A DNA stretch of 64,000 nt from Davidsoniella eucalypti (taxonomy: Eukaryota; Ascomycota; Sordariomycetes; Microascales; Ceratocystidaceae). The position numbers were made by a program, and so were the translations under genes. The notes under the pieces were generated by a model. The model was not told where the DNA came from, made no database searches, and worked only from the letters and a program-made list of their open reading frames with translations. The DNA lies in NCBI GenBank assembly GCA_004009845.1, contig RMBW01000124.1, positions 1-64,000 on the forward strand, in the 5' to 3' direction. Of this stretch, positions 12,621 to 26,099 are shown in pieces (position 1 is the first letter of the stretch; each line of letters opens with the position of its first letter).

Positions 12621-14457
12621 GGTGCCTTGGCTTGTTAGTTACTAGCTATAGTTACCGCTTAAAAAAGACTTGTCAAGTTGCCTCTTTTCCTCTACCTAGA
12701 TTGGGCGCTTAGACCGACGTAGGTTGACGATTGGAATAAAAAGCCCAATATTAGCGGGCGATAGACGAGGAGCTGTGAGTTACTTTATTCTCCTATGTCG
12801 GAAATCGGTAGAGGAAACATTACATCGAGGTAGATGGAAGGTAACGAACGGAGACAAAACCTGTCTCTTGATATCATATATATCATATATCTTAATCTAT
12901 ATATGTATACATGATAGAAAGTCGTGGTTACCGTCTTGTCAGCTGATCGACATGACAACACTGTGAAACAACTTTAGACTGTGCCAATTTTTTGTTTTAT
13001 ATCCTTCAAGTTCAACCCAGATATCCTCACGTACTAAGCCTAGATCATAGTCGCCTGCATCTGGCCAAGCCATAGAACTTGGCTTGTATGTAGAAATTCA
13101 AGGCTTACGGCCGTCGTAGAATTCCAAAATATTCCAAACAATGGTGGCTTTGTGATTTGTCTGTTTTGTGTTGTTGTTTTCTGCGCTTTTTTCTGTTGCC
13201 CCTTGCAGTTGCCGAGCTGAAGCGAAGCTGAAAACAAAAGCAAAAAGAGCAGAACGAACGATATCGGGTGAGATTTATATCTGCAGGTCCTAATTTTTTT
13301 TTTTTAAAAAAAGCCGGCTGGAACTAGACCGATAACAGCCCATGGTGCCTAATTCGTTTTACAATCTAGCTGCCAGTCATATCCGAGAGATTCTCGATTG
13401 CCAATAAGACACGTAGACATTGTGTACATATAGTGAGTTGTGATTTATCTGGATGCTTTGCTTACCTGCTGTGTCTGAAGAAGCGACAGCGCCCCGTGAC
13501 ACCACATAAAAAGCCTCTAAAGCCATTCCGAAGTGGAAATATACAATAGGTCGAAGAAACAAAAATAAAACCTGGTCAAACCGAGAGCCACAAATACACT
13601 AATGCTCTACACACGGACACCCACCGATACTTTGATAGAAGATCTATTTCTTCTTGAGATAAAAGGCTTCCTGTTCTTTTTCTTCTGTGTTGATTCTCTG
13701 GTACAGAGCGCCCTATGGAATATTTCTGTTTTTTTCTCTTTCTTATTTCCATGAATGCGAGCGCTACGAGCTTATCTTAGCCTTCTTCTTTTAGTCTCAA
13801 CTTACCTACCAATGGTTTGAAAGAGAAGGAAACGTTGTAAATCTTGTAGATATTGATCTACCAACACCTTTATTTTTTGAGCTTCTTTTATTATACACCC
13901 CAAATCCTCCTTATCCCACCTGACCCGACGGTCCTTCAACCAGAAAATCAAGAACCCCCCTCTTCTTGTCTGTACAGTGCATGTAGTGTCCTTTGTGCTG
14001 TCGCTAAGACTATGTTGCACACGCACACATACCCAAGGGCAAGCTAGAAAAAAAAAAAAGAAAGAAAAAAAGACACCGAGTCAAGCCATATCAGTCCTTG
14101 CTATGTAACGAACAAAGCAAGATCCGTCCGTTCGGCAACGGGAGGGCGCACAGCACGGGTCCATGGCTATGAATAGGATGGCACCGACCGACCTTGTCTC
14201 TCTATTCAGATGTGTGTCTCTTTTTCTTCCTAGGCCATGATAAAGAAGCAGATGAGGAGGCTTACAGCCCTTCTCCATTTCCCTCCTCTCTCTTTTCCTT
14301 GATCGATCTACACTTACTTTATCTTTCCCGGCCCATGTCTACCTAGAAACTCTGAATTTACATGGTAAGGCACACTGACCAAAGCTAGGGGGGGAAATGG
14401 CCTGCTGAATCTAGACCAGGATTCTCTTTTACATGCATATCATCATGATGTCTAATC

Positions 14458-14482
14458 AGACAAGGCTTTAGTAGCCTTGTCT
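14458..14482. repeat. Perfect 10-bp hairpin
   Basis: AGACAAGGCT at 14458-14467 and AGCCTTGTCT at 14473-14482 are perfect complements around the loop TTAGT. A run of eight G follows shortly after. It could be a structured RNA element or a protein-binding palindrome; nothing in the surroundings decides this. Confidence 0.8.
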
Positions 14483-15587
14483 ATGGGGGGGGATGTTGTT
14501 ACTTCTGTTGCTATTATTACATACTAACTTTACTGGCATCGATCCCATAGTAGCTGCTAGTTCCGACTACTTCCCCTTGAATATTGTCCTCAAAACTGCA
14601 AAATATCATGTCGATCAGATCTTCTAGAAACTCAAGCGAACACGAAATAGGGCATAAGACAGTATAAAGAAAAAAAAAATTAAGAAATGATGTGAGCTAG
14701 GGAGAGAGAGCTACAACCTTGAAGACCATTGTATAATTTTTTTTTCTTTTTCCGGATCTGTCCTGTTATCTCGACTGTGTTTGGAAATCTTAGCCATTTG
14801 TTTTTCGAAAAAGGATATCTACATTCAACGACAAAAAGAACGAACCCTTTAGTATGTGATATGTAAAGCGTGTATATCTCTATCCCATGACTTGGACATT
14901 GTTGTATGCCCTTGTCGGCTCATTTTGTAACCCGTCTAGCCGTTATTCTTTGTCAAGTTAGGCTCGGGAGACTGCTGTGCTCGGCGTTTATACTGTTGGT
15001 ATTAGCATGTATATGTAACGTATACAGATATACATATCTCAACTTTGACCCATCTTCGAACGCCATTAAATCCTATCAAAGACGGAGACATAACTACCCG
15101 CAATATGAATAACACAACGTTAACTTTCACAAGCCTCAGTATGGAATCAGGCTTACTACTTAGCACCGGTAAATCTTATTCTTTTTGATCCATCCAATAA
15201 GCCTATTTGCTCTAGTGGCATAGCAAAGGTTCCTTTCTAGCTTCAGGATAATAAAGAAACTACTACTAGCCTAAGTTTATTCCTAAGAATTTGTAAGGAT
15301 AAGAAGGATATACTGTCAGCTCACAAAAAAAAGCCTTTTCCTTATGTGTTTTTGTACTTGTTGTGCTTATCGGCCTTTTTTGCAGCACCTCACAATAGCA
15401 AATAAATGGACTCGGTCGGCTGGAGGATCAGAAAACGGAATGTCGTACAGACTTTCGTCGGCATTTGTCAACTGCCACTGTTCCCGGTTTAGGCAGTTAC
15501 TTTTTCGCTCTATCACAGTTCTTGCCCATCATCTTCAGATTTTCTTAGAAATATATTTCTTGTGACTTGTTGGGTCCTTCTCACAAG

Positions 15588-15609
15588 AAAAAAAAAAAAA
15601 AAAAAAAAA
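15588..15609. repeat. A22 homopolymer
   Basis: A run of 22 A. A second long A-run lies at 16671-16689. Neither is preceded by a recognisable retroposed gene. Confidence 0.9.
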
Positions 15610-18600
15610 GCTGCTCAACTAACGTTTTCTCCATATTTAAGACTGGAGAAGATGCGGGCTCGGAGTAGCAATTACTAATTACTACAACAAGACATAGTAC
15701 ATTAGTTTTTGGTCTTTGTTGTCTGTTTATCATGTATTTTTACACCAGGTAAACATCAAATTCCCACCGGCTGTCGCCTGCCGTAATAGGCAAACGAACA
15801 AGGTTCTGTTGATGGTTGTGGGGCAATAGCCTGTTTTTCTTATATTCCTTTCTTGTTTTCCCTTTTGTTTTTGTAAAACACTGTATTTGATCATACATTC
15901 TAAAAATAGAATCGCCAACCTAGGGCGAAAAAGAACAGAAGAAAACACCACATCTGCTGATCCTTGGAAACTTCCCGTTTCTTCGCTGCAATAAAGAAAG
16001 CAGTTACCCTAGCCAGCAACAAAAGTACGGTTGTCGTGATATATCTAATCCACAGACGAGAAGTGGAGAGTAGGGAATTAAAAAATAATAACTAAATCAA
16101 AAGAAGTCAAGATCGAGAAACGGGTAGGTGGAGGCAAAGATGATGATCATGAGAGACAAATGAAACCAAAACAAAATGATATTTTTTGGCTCGTTTCTCT
16201 TTATTGTCGGATTGAAAAGATCGCATGTCTGTATCAAAGTAGAGCCTGATGGGGCCTCGATGATGTAATTTGAAGCTTTACTCTTTTGCTACTTTGCTAC
16301 TTCGTTTCTAATCGTCATAGACACTTAGACACCATGCAGAGATTTGCGATGACGGATGTTGAGTCTTTCAAGGTAACCCTAGACTAATCAATTTTAAACA
16401 AGTGACAACCCAACATTGATCTGTCTGCTGCTCAGTCGTTGCATTCATGAATACGCTATGGAAGTACAAAATTCTCGGTGGCCAATAAGACAAGTTACCG
16501 TTAGTGCTCACTTTCCTAATTGTCTAGCTAGCACAGTTGGTGGGTCTTCTGATTATCGTGATCAGAGACAATGCCATCATGGCATGACAAGCCACCAACA
16601 GGCTGTGTTTTTATTCCATGCGTCTTTTTCACCCGTCTCCCCGAAAAGATTCGCTTAGTACAAGAGAGGGAAAAAAAAAAAAAAAAAAAGGTGGCGGCGT
16701 AGCCAACGGTAAGGTGTTGGATTGGATAGTGTGACTTCTACAACGGAAGGACGTGCTAAAAATTAATGTTTTTTTTTAATCAATTTCCTTCCCTTTGAGG
16801 CTACTCTTGTAACTGAAGCCGCTTAAGGCTGTTTGTTGGGGAAGACGTTAAGGGTTCCCTTATCTTTCAACTTGCTAGTGTATTCACTTGTAATATTTTA
16901 AACAGCAATAGCTTGAATAGATACTACGTTTCATAAGGGGAGGGTCTTGACAAACACCACCCTTTTGACGGAAGTAGTGAAAAAAAGGTTAGTTAGTTAT
17001 ATGGCCACATTACTGGCAATAAATCATGTTCCTACTATGTAAAGGTCGGCTTTTGCGCCTTCAGGTAGCATGCTTGGCGGGTATACTTTGCTGTTTGCAG
17101 ATATTGCATTCAAAAATATATGGCCAAATAGAGAGGGATGTTGCTATTCTCTTAACAGAGCCGTGCCGTGCCGTGCCAATAATGAGAGGAAACCACAGAT
17201 ATTGGGTCTTATAAATTTGCACATAGCTAGCAGGGCCTTCATCATTGTCACGATTATAGCGTCGATCTAAGTCGAGTAAGAATTACTCTATACACAATGT
17301 TCATAGAACCTGACCGGCGAACTAAGGGTTCTCCCTTACAAGAGAACGCTGTTGACTTTGCCTTTCCGTACAATTAAAGGCGCCGAGACAGTTTCTAAAG
17401 ATACAATTAAGCTTTTAAGTCAGAGTAGTCTGAAGTATTTTGCCCAGAACCCTCTTTTAGTAGAGCCGGTTCGAGTCTAGTCTAATCTGACGTCGAAGCT
17501 AATGAGCAAGAAGGCAAAGTTTCCATCTGACTGACCGACTGACTGTTATGTCTTGTTTGCTTGTTCGTTTGTCTACCATTTACCAATGAAAAACAGAGAA
17601 AATAGTTGTGTGTAGTTGGTCTATGCACGCTCTTCGACCAGCCTTTCTCGCTAGAACAAAAGAAACAAAAGAGAAGGTTTTACTTCAACTAGACAAAATT
17701 GTTTGTCATAAGGGGGTTAGGGAACAATATCTTAATTCTAATTCTCCGTGTCCAGGAAGCTCCCAAACCACTCTGTGATCTGGCTAAGGCCATTTCTTCC
17801 CGAGCTTGAGAAGAAAAGAAAACAGAATAAAGCGCGGCTAACGGCGGAACGGAACGGCTTCACAAAGCTTTATGAGGCTGTTCAGCCCGGCGACTTCCGG
17901 TATTGTGAGAAAGAATAAAAGAATGTAGCCACTAACAAAGATTTTGTATCGACGCAAACGGCAAAAAGCAAAGGGAGAAGGAAGAAAGACAGCCAAAATG
18001 AGGGCAAATTGTTCGACATATTTCCACTAGTCTGCCGAGATATTAGGGTTTAAATAGCAAGGGTTATACAATAATTTACACAACGGTCGTCACGATATGA
18101 AGATTGACGTTGCGAGTGTGATAAAGGTAGTTAACTTGACGTTGCTTCTCACAAATGGACTACCAAGTTGAAAACAAACAGAGTCTTATCAACAATAGGA
18201 TTAGCATGTATACATTGTGACATTGATCAAAGCCCGCGATACCGCAGTGACCACCACCCACTGCCATAAATTATGAACAAAAGCCCGCCAAGAACGACGG
18301 AATTATTACCTGCCGCCTGAGAACGAAAGCTCCAGTTGCCTACAGAGACAGAAGAAGGATGGAGAAAACCAGCAATGGCAACACGCATCGTGGTAGAAGA
18401 GCTTTAGGCGGAAGGGTCGATAGGAACTTGATTGGATTAGGTTTACTCTCGAAGGACCGAAAAAAAAGAGCAAGCCACAGACATGAAAGGCGTTTATATT
18501 TGTATACAAGAGAAAGGTACAGCTAGTGTAGTACATATATGATGACGATTAACAAGTGCAGTACTTGCTTGGCTGTTCAGAGTCCACGACAGGCGGGCCA

Positions 18601-21310
18601 AGCAGCCAAAAAGAGGGCTGGGAGTCGGGAATACGAGCTTTTGCTATTGATTTTATCTTTGTTTTTTTTTTTGCTTCTACTGTTTGTTTGTTTTTCTAAG
18701 AGTAAAATAGTCAAGAAACGAGTCTATGTGCTCTATTTGCTTGCGTCTTTCTCGACCAGTTCCAACCCACGTAGTGTTTTAGCGCGATTTGAAGCAGCGA
18801 TGATAGGGCAAAGAGAAGAGAAGAGAAGAGTGGTGAGATAATTCTAGTTCATTCTTCTTCTTCGTTATTTCCATTCTCTTCTCGAATGCCCCGTCGATTG
18901 CCTAATTCTCTTCTTGCCGTTGCTTTATAGCCCAGGAATGGCACATATAGCTGTAGCCGGTCGCCTATGACGAAATAAAATAGCCCAACCGGCGACTCTG
19001 GCTGACACCGTCACATCGAAGCTACTAGAAGTGGACTGGGTAAGAAGTAGAAGCAAAGAGAAGTAACAAAAGCGTAAGCGTGTGATAAAGCCGGCTGTTG
19101 CTCACCTGATGATAGGCTGTGGCTTTATTCTGGAACCAAAAATGAAGATGGTAAGAAAAGAGAGGATATAGTGATGATTTCTAGCAGGCGTCTATCTATG
19201 ACAGCACGATGAAGCCGTTTTTTCGAAGAATAAAACGCAACGCAAATGTCGTCTGAGGAGTGAGTTAATCTCTTGTTTATAACACATCATGCTCAACCTT
19301 TTGCCGAAAATGCAAGCCCCGTTTTATCTCCTGCGTTGTCCTGCAAGCCAGCCAACAGCAAAAGCAGCACATTATTCTGGCTACTTCTTTTCTTGTTTCT
19401 TTCCTTTCGTGTGATTGTTCATTCTGTCACGTCTTGTGTTTATCGTGACATTCTTGTGAACTTGTAAACCCCCTCCCTCCCCCAAAAAAGGGACGCAACG
19501 TTGGCACTGTAGGAAGAGGCCGCCAAATGCAAGAGGTCCTTGAAAGTCTTGTTATCAATGCTCTAGTAGCTGTGGTTTTCTTACGGATTTCTCTGGTTCT
19601 TTCAAGCCTCAGCATAGCAAAAGATCGTCAGATCGTCGCTTCCGTCAGGCATCTACAAGATAGTGTCTCTTCAACATCTCTTTGTGCTGCGTCTTATCAC
19701 AACCTTCACACACATACCAACCTAGGAACTAGTCCCAGGTCCGTTACCATTCCTATCATTGTGATTCTTCTTCTTTGAGCCTCCTTGTCCCTGCAGCATG
19801 TCTACTGACGCAAGTTCAGATGAATATAAAGCCGACTCATCACTTGGCTTATACTACATAGATGGACAGCCTCTGCATATGCATCTACAGGGTCCTCATG
19901 CCATTGCAAGGCAGACTCGGCATCTTCTAAGATCTAGACCCTCAAGCTAAACTCAAGAAGAGAACGTGGTTATCGTCTGTTTCATAGATGTAGTCGCATT
20001 GAGTCTTGATCCGATCTATGCGATGCCATGATAGTGGCATATATCATAGTGTGTATTATTGTTACGCCGTGTACGAGGACCTATAAAACATGCCTCTTGT
20101 CTCTAGCCATCTAGAGCATGATTGCTTCATTCTTGTGCCATTTCTTTTACTATTTAATATTCTCCTTATATACCTAGCCTTTCCCCCTCCTCTTTCATGT
20201 CGATACTTATCTCCCTTTCCTCTTGTGGGACGCTTTCGCTTCCATCGTAAATCGTAAAGAAAAGCAATCTGAGCTACGCAAGAGGCACTCGTTCTTGACA
20301 ACCTCTTTGACCATATCCTGCAAGTCTGTTATTATGATTGTATAAGTAAGGAGACGCAAAACTAGCAAGTCCTGCCAAGATGGGAACAACGAAGTCTTAA
20401 TTTAAGCAACATGTGTGCCTAGCACCTCATCTCTATCCCCAAAAGACTAACACATCCATTGTAACCATCACAGTAGTAGGTCTATGCGGTCTCTCTCTTT
20501 GCTTACCTACCGGAAGAGTATCTAGGCCTCTATGTAGACAAACTCGATTTCCGTGAGTCCCTTGGTGATGCCGGGCTATAGTTTGTTTCATCATGAGCCT
20601 TTGTTCATGTTAACTTGCCTTCGTCTGGCAAACACCATTGCAGTACCATTAGAATTGAAAGCATGATGCTCCTTTTGTTCTTGTGCTTCTCGTTTCTCTG
20701 CAATGCCAATCCGGGAGCTTGTTCCGATCTAGGCTATTCTGCTATGATGTGTTGGCGATACATCCGTCTTAGGTCACTACTACCACTCTAGTCTCCTGTT
20801 CGTTGCTGGAATGAACCAGGTTGCTCGTCGCTAGTTCCTTGTCTGATATCACTATACCACATGATGCAGTCAACTACAGAGCATGCTAGAAACATAGGGA
20901 GTCTCTTGTTAATATCTCAGAATAGCGACAGCTCAATATTGACAACTAAGAACCACACTAAGAGACTTGTTCCCTTTTTTCTTACCCGAAGAGATGATAC
21001 TTCTCTATTCTCAACGGCAAGTCACATACTTGTGCCCACTGCATCGTTTTCCTTTAGCATCACCTGTTCCTAGAGAGCTAAATATAGTTTTCTTACCATC
21101 CACTAGTTCGTTCATTGCCGCTGCATCTCTTCGTAAATGTGTCTTAGATAGGTCATAAGAAGGCTAAATAAGGCTAACTAAGCATTCGTCGCAACGTGTC
21201 TTTGAATATTCATTCATATATGATATTTTGATGCCTTAAACGATGTGTGAAGCATGTCTTCGTACTATAGAACGTAACAGTATGGAAAACAGCTCTTTCA
21301 CTACCTTATT

Positions 21311-21330
21311 CCCTCTCCCTCTCCCTCTCT
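21311..21330. repeat. (CCCTCT)n simple repeat
   Basis: Three full CCCTCT units plus a partial one, in a pyrimidine-rich tract. Confidence 0.85.
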
Positions 21331-23030
21331 TCATCTAGTTTTATACCTCTCTCGTTTCTCGGCACTTGATACACACCCTCCCCCTTCTTCTTCCGTCTTC
21401 GTTACACCCTCCTTTAGTTAGTTGTGGTTTTTCTCTTACCTCGTATTCACCTAATTAAAGATATTCTTGCCCCTCTAAGCTCTCTCAGGCCAAACCCAGT
21501 GTGGAATATACAAGAAGGAGAGGGGCGTTTACATAACAACTAAATAGAGATAATGTGAAAGAAAACTCAAAGGGAAAAAGGTGTATTCATAGCTTACATG
21601 GCTCGATATCTCCCATCGAGACCTATGGCCTAAACGCACGTATTGAGCTTATCCAAACGAAAACAAACCTCCTTTTGACGCGGACCTTCTAACGAGCTCT
21701 ATTGTAGCTCTAATATAACTGAAGACTAGATCTGTGTGATTGCCGACTATGTATGTCGATGTACTTGGACTCAGGAGTTGGAACTTCTCAATTAAACCTC
21801 TGTAGATAAATCCAACGCTATCTCAAGCTATACTGTAAGCTGGCACTGAAAAATCGCATTTGACGGAGCTTGCTCGTATCCAGCTCGACTTACCTAATCA
21901 TATAGGGCAAAAGAATTCAAAAAAATTAACTGTGTAAGAACTCGTGAAATGTTCAACGAATACTCCTCCAATAAAAATTTCAAGTATCAACTTATCCGTA
22001 AGGAAAAAGGGGCTGGCTAAAAGAATAGGTGTAGGTCTGCTTGTATTTCCTACTGCCAATGACTCTGCAATTGTATACCAGACTTGATGCCCAAATACGA
22101 GATTCTTGATAAACCGGTAGTAAGCACTCTATCGTTAGTTAGGGTAAGGGTATGATACCACATAGTAAAGCAGGATTGTATGAAGTACATGGAAACGATG
22201 AAGTCGATGTTCATTTATAAATTATGAAGATGGGAATAGAATCAATTAGGAGTATACGTAGGGAAACGAGACTCTTTTATCTAGGCTAAGGTGGCATCAA
22301 GACAATAAATGAGTTGAGCTGCTATTTCTCCCCTTAGCATGTAAAACATTGTAGTACTGATATCTGATATCTATTGCTACATACATGCATCTGGTAAAAT
22401 ATAAGCCATTTTCATAGTATCAAAACTACTAATTTAATTAGAAGAAATTCAAGAAAAACAAATAACTAGAGAACAGGAAACTATCTAGAGTACAGCTATC
22501 TACACTATCTACTGCAATAATAATAACAAGAATGAAAATAGCACAATAAAACAAAATCGAACCACCAAGTATATCTTCACATGAGATCGTCAGTGAGATG
22601 CTGCCCTTTTTCCTCCTCTTTCTATAACCCTTTTAATATTCAGTACCTTCTACCAAATCAGATATGGTCGAGATGACTTCAAACCATAAGCCATCTGAAA
22701 GAAAGATGGACTAAACCAATCATCCTTTCTCTTGCCTCTATCTGTAGTTCAAATGATGAACACAGAATTATCCTTTGTTCTTATTCCCCACGATCACGAT
22801 TTGCATGGCGTGGATACGATGTACCCCGTTGCGATTATAATCCCCCCATCTTCTTTCCAGACTTTGCCTTATTAGGTTTCTCAATGCTCTTTTTGGCTTT
22901 TGTATGTTTGCATATGCATATATAAAGCGTGTTTTTGTCTGAACTCATGATCGTGATGAATAATTTTCCTCCCCGTGTAGTATGTCCCATAACTACTTTT
23001 GATACCAGTCCGAGTTGTTTGCCCATTAAG

Positions 23031-23060
23031 AAAAAGAAAGAAAAAGAAAGAAAAAGAAGA
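23031..23060. repeat. 10-bp purine tandem repeat
   Basis: Two exact AAAAAGAAAG units plus one with a single change, just beyond the 3' end of the transportin gene. Two GAAAAGAAC units follow at about 23070-23090. Confidence 0.85.
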
Positions 23061-23116
23061 AATATGATGCGAAAAGAACGAAAAGAACGAAAAAAAAAAC
23101 CAGAGACAATGTCGTC

Positions 23117-26099
23117 TTAAATGCCGTAGCTGTTGGTAAGGCTTTGGCGATCGTTGGCATTCAACTGACCGAGGAAATTGCTAAATTGTGGGATCATTTG
23201 GCTATAAGTGGTAATGACCTATAGGAAACAATTTTGGTTAGTATATAATTATCAACAACAGTATTAGTAAAATATGTATACGTACATTTCTGAAAGTCTC
23301 AGTTAGCTCCTGCTTGGTGGGATTGCTCAGCTGGAGGTCTTGGTAGCGAGCAATCGCTGTGAAGAAAGAAAGCAGAGAGCTCTCCATCGACTGCGGGTTC
23401 TTGAGCACAATAAGAGAGAAGCCCTTGAAAGCTGTAGCGCGCTCTTCAGCAGCAAGCACAGTCTCCATAGTAGATAGGAAGTCATCGGCAAACAAGGATA
23501 GAGAAGGTGCAAGCGCGTCGGCGTTGTTGATGCCGAGGCGACCTAGTGCAATGCAGGCGTTCTCAGCCACGTTGGGAGGGATACGCTGATTGGTGATGAT
23601 ATCAACCAAACGTGGGACCAATCCATCGAGCCACTGACGCATATCGGCGCCACTGAGCTGGAGAGCAATTTCGCCAGCGGACCAGCAGGCGTTATTAATA
23701 ACGTTGAATCCGTTGTCGATATCCTCATCAACAATGTTGTCTAAATCCAGCTGCTGGACTAGAATGGGCATGATGGTGCTAAGGTAGTTCTTTAGCTGCG
23801 GGAAGATGAACTTGGAAGCGTCACCAAGAAGAGCAAATGCTGATTGCCGAACCTCGTCAACCTCATCCTTCATGCACATAGTCATTAGCTCGAAGAAGTG
23901 TCTCTCGTCACGGCCAACAAGCTCGGCGGCCTTGGCACTCGGCAACGCCTGGATGATAGCACTGAGGAGATCTAGACTGGTGATCAGGAAATCTCTCTCG
24001 GGGGTGGCTAGATCAGCGTTGGCCTTGGCAGCTATAGAAACTTCTAGGTTGTTGCGGATGATTCCGGTGCAACGGATGAAAATTGGCTCCGAAAAGTCAG
24101 CAAAGGCAGCACCGAGAGCCATGGCAACATAAGACAGGCACTCTAAGAGTGGGAATAACTCGCGTGAATCATCTGGGATGCTCTGGTATTTGTTGATAAG
24201 CGCAGGCATTAGCTGGCCAACAAGCTGAGGTTGAGCCAAGACGGGACCAACGCTCTCAGCGAGGGTTTGAACACAGTCATAGAGAATGGCCATGTTGCGG
24301 TTCTTGTACTTGGAGAAGCAGCGCACAAACTGCTGGATTATAGGCTCGCAGTAAGGCTCCAACTTCTTTCCAGCCTTATCCTCCAAGTTAGCGAAGGCAG
24401 AGGCTCCAGCCTCTTGAACGCGCTTGTTGCGATCCAACATACGGCCAAGCACGCCCTCCATCAATGGGACAAAGTACTCGGAGACCGAGTTAGGGTCTGC
24501 CGAGTTAGCTGCCCATGAAGAGTAGCGGCTGAGGGTCCAGCAGGTGATTTGGCGAACGACAGGTTCGGGGTCATTGAGAAGGCTTAAGAGGTAGTTGAAG
24601 AGCTCTGGAAGGTGAGGGGTGACTGCATTGATGCAGCCCTCGGCAACGGCACCCAGAGCAAGAACGGCGGCCTCGCGGTAGGGCCATTCCTCGTGCTTGA
24701 GGTTTCTGGTGAGGTAAGGCAGGATAGAGGTGAAGACTGGGTCGCGGAAATCGCGGGCAAAGACATCTAGGGCAGCAGCAGAGCCCTTGCGTAGTGTCCA
24801 ACGCTCTTCAGGGTCCGCGTCGCCATCTTCGTCCTCATCGATCTCGCCATCCTCTAGGTCCTCTTCATTGGCATCCATGCTGGCGAGCTTTTCATAGGCG
24901 TGAGTGGCACCCTCGCTGGCCTCAGCCTTGTTACGGGTTTGCGACTTCTTGGCAAACACGGGCTTGATATCCTCCTCACGATCATCCTCTTCGTCGTCAT
25001 CATCGCCACCTCCGAGGATAGCGATCTCATCACCACTGTAGACCATGCACTCTAAGAGGACGGGAATGATAGTGTCGATATAAGGAGCTAGATATTCCCA
25101 TAGACTGTCGTGCTCGCCGGCGGCCAGCCAGAACTCGGCAGCTTCGCACGCAAGATCCTCATCGGGATTCTTTTGTTGCGCAATGATGTACTCGACCAGG
25201 CCGGGGATATGCGGTTGCAACTTATCAGGGCGAGCATCAACTAGCTGCACAAACGAGCGGCAAACTTGGCGGCGAACATCTGTGCTTGGATCGCTAGACA
25301 GGGCAAAGAGCTGGTTGAGAAGTTCGTCGATAGAGTTCAGCATGGCCTGAGAGCGACGTGGCACAAACTCGTTGATGGCCGACAGAGCACCGTTGCGGAC
25401 CTTGGTCAAGGGGCTCTTAGTAGCCTGGATGAGCTTGGGGAAGAGGACATTGATGGGGCGCTCGCCGCCGTGCTCCCTTTCAAGAGCCTTGGCATTGTCT
25501 TCACAGATCTTGAACAGCGCAGACATGGCACCCTCCTGAGCCTCATTGGAGAACTGATTCTCGGCGCCCTCGTTGAGCGCAATTCCCAGAAGCATGGGAA
25601 TGAGCTCGGGCCAGCTGAACAGGCCAAGGCGACGGACATACTCGGTACAGATGTTGCCAGCGTAGTTGCGGATCAGCATGTTCTTATCTTGCAGACCCAT
25701 CTGTACAGCAAGCTTAACCAGACCAAGACTGGCCTCGGGCACAGATTCTTTGGCGCGGAGGTTGTTCTTGATCATGATACCAGCAGCAGAGCGCACAGTG
25801 TGGTATTCTTCGGGCGACAACTGGGTGCTAGGGGGCGCCTCAGTGCTGGAGAAGATATAGGCCAGGTAGTTGTTAAAATCCGGCGACTTCTTGGCATCTT
25901 CGAGCATCTACAGTCATGATACGTACTTGGTTAGTGGATAGTGACGATGTATGTGTGTGTGTGTGAGTGTTTGCGACAATGGGGTCAGACATACTTTCTC
26001 GGCCTCGTTCTGGAGGGTCTTGTTGAACCCACTAAGCGAGTTCTTCAAGCACTGAGCCAGCTGGCCCAGAGACTCGGGGTTTGGCTGCCACGACGACAT
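23117..26099 (-). CDS. kap104: Transportin / karyopherin beta-2 (Kap104-type nuclear import receptor)
   Basis: Nuclear import receptor of the importin-beta superfamily; the family carries PY-NLS cargoes such as RNA-binding proteins through the nuclear pore and releases them on Ran-GTP. The exon model is 25995-26099, 23286-25907 and 23117-23218, giving 942 residues, close to family length. Introns are 87 and 66 bp with GT-AG ends, both in phase 0. The protein is built of HEAT-type helical repeats throughout. An acidic loop at about residues 335-402 (a DDDDEEDDREED run, IKPVFAKK, then EEDLEDGEIDEDED) is followed by WTLRKGSAAALDVFA and a later CWTLSRY. This order is the hallmark of transportin rather than importin-beta 1, because the loop inserted in the eighth repeat drives cargo release. 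The start at 26099 is the only ATG that adds the N-terminal helix. The upstream DNA is C/T-rich on this strand, as expected of a promoter. Confidence 0.95.
25952..25965. repeat. (TG)7 microsatellite in transportin intron 1
   Basis: Seven TG units inside the first intron of the transportin gene (CA on the coding strand). Confidence 0.9.

Larger units (their letters stand above)
3201..23116. other. Gene-poor region of about 20 kb
   Basis: I find no open frame here longer than about 113 codons, and none with recognisable domains, credible splicing or gene-like composition. The DNA is AT-rich with many A/T homopolymer runs but is not uniformly degraded. Notable contents are listed separately: simple repeats, inverted repeats at 9089-9116 and 14458-14482, a cluster of TACATGTA palindromes between 8.1 and 12.2 kb, and scattered AAACCCTAA motifs. 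Untranslated transcripts or decayed elements could be present and would not be visible by reading frames. Confidence 0.6.

Noticed and set aside
16690..16770. tRNA-like start (GTAGCCAACGGTAAGG resembles a D-arm / box A) after an A19 run and before a T-run
   Set aside because: No box B (GGTTCGA-type) follows at the right distance and the acceptor stem cannot pair, so it is not a functional tRNA; at best a tRNA-like fragment.
17462..17480. GGTTCGAGTCT, box B-like
   Set aside because: No box A or stems upstream; an isolated match.
25266..25919. Open frame of 217 codons on the plus strand
   Set aside because: It lies exactly antisense to the transportin coding exon, whose protein is clearly real; the codon bias of that gene explains the open antisense frame.
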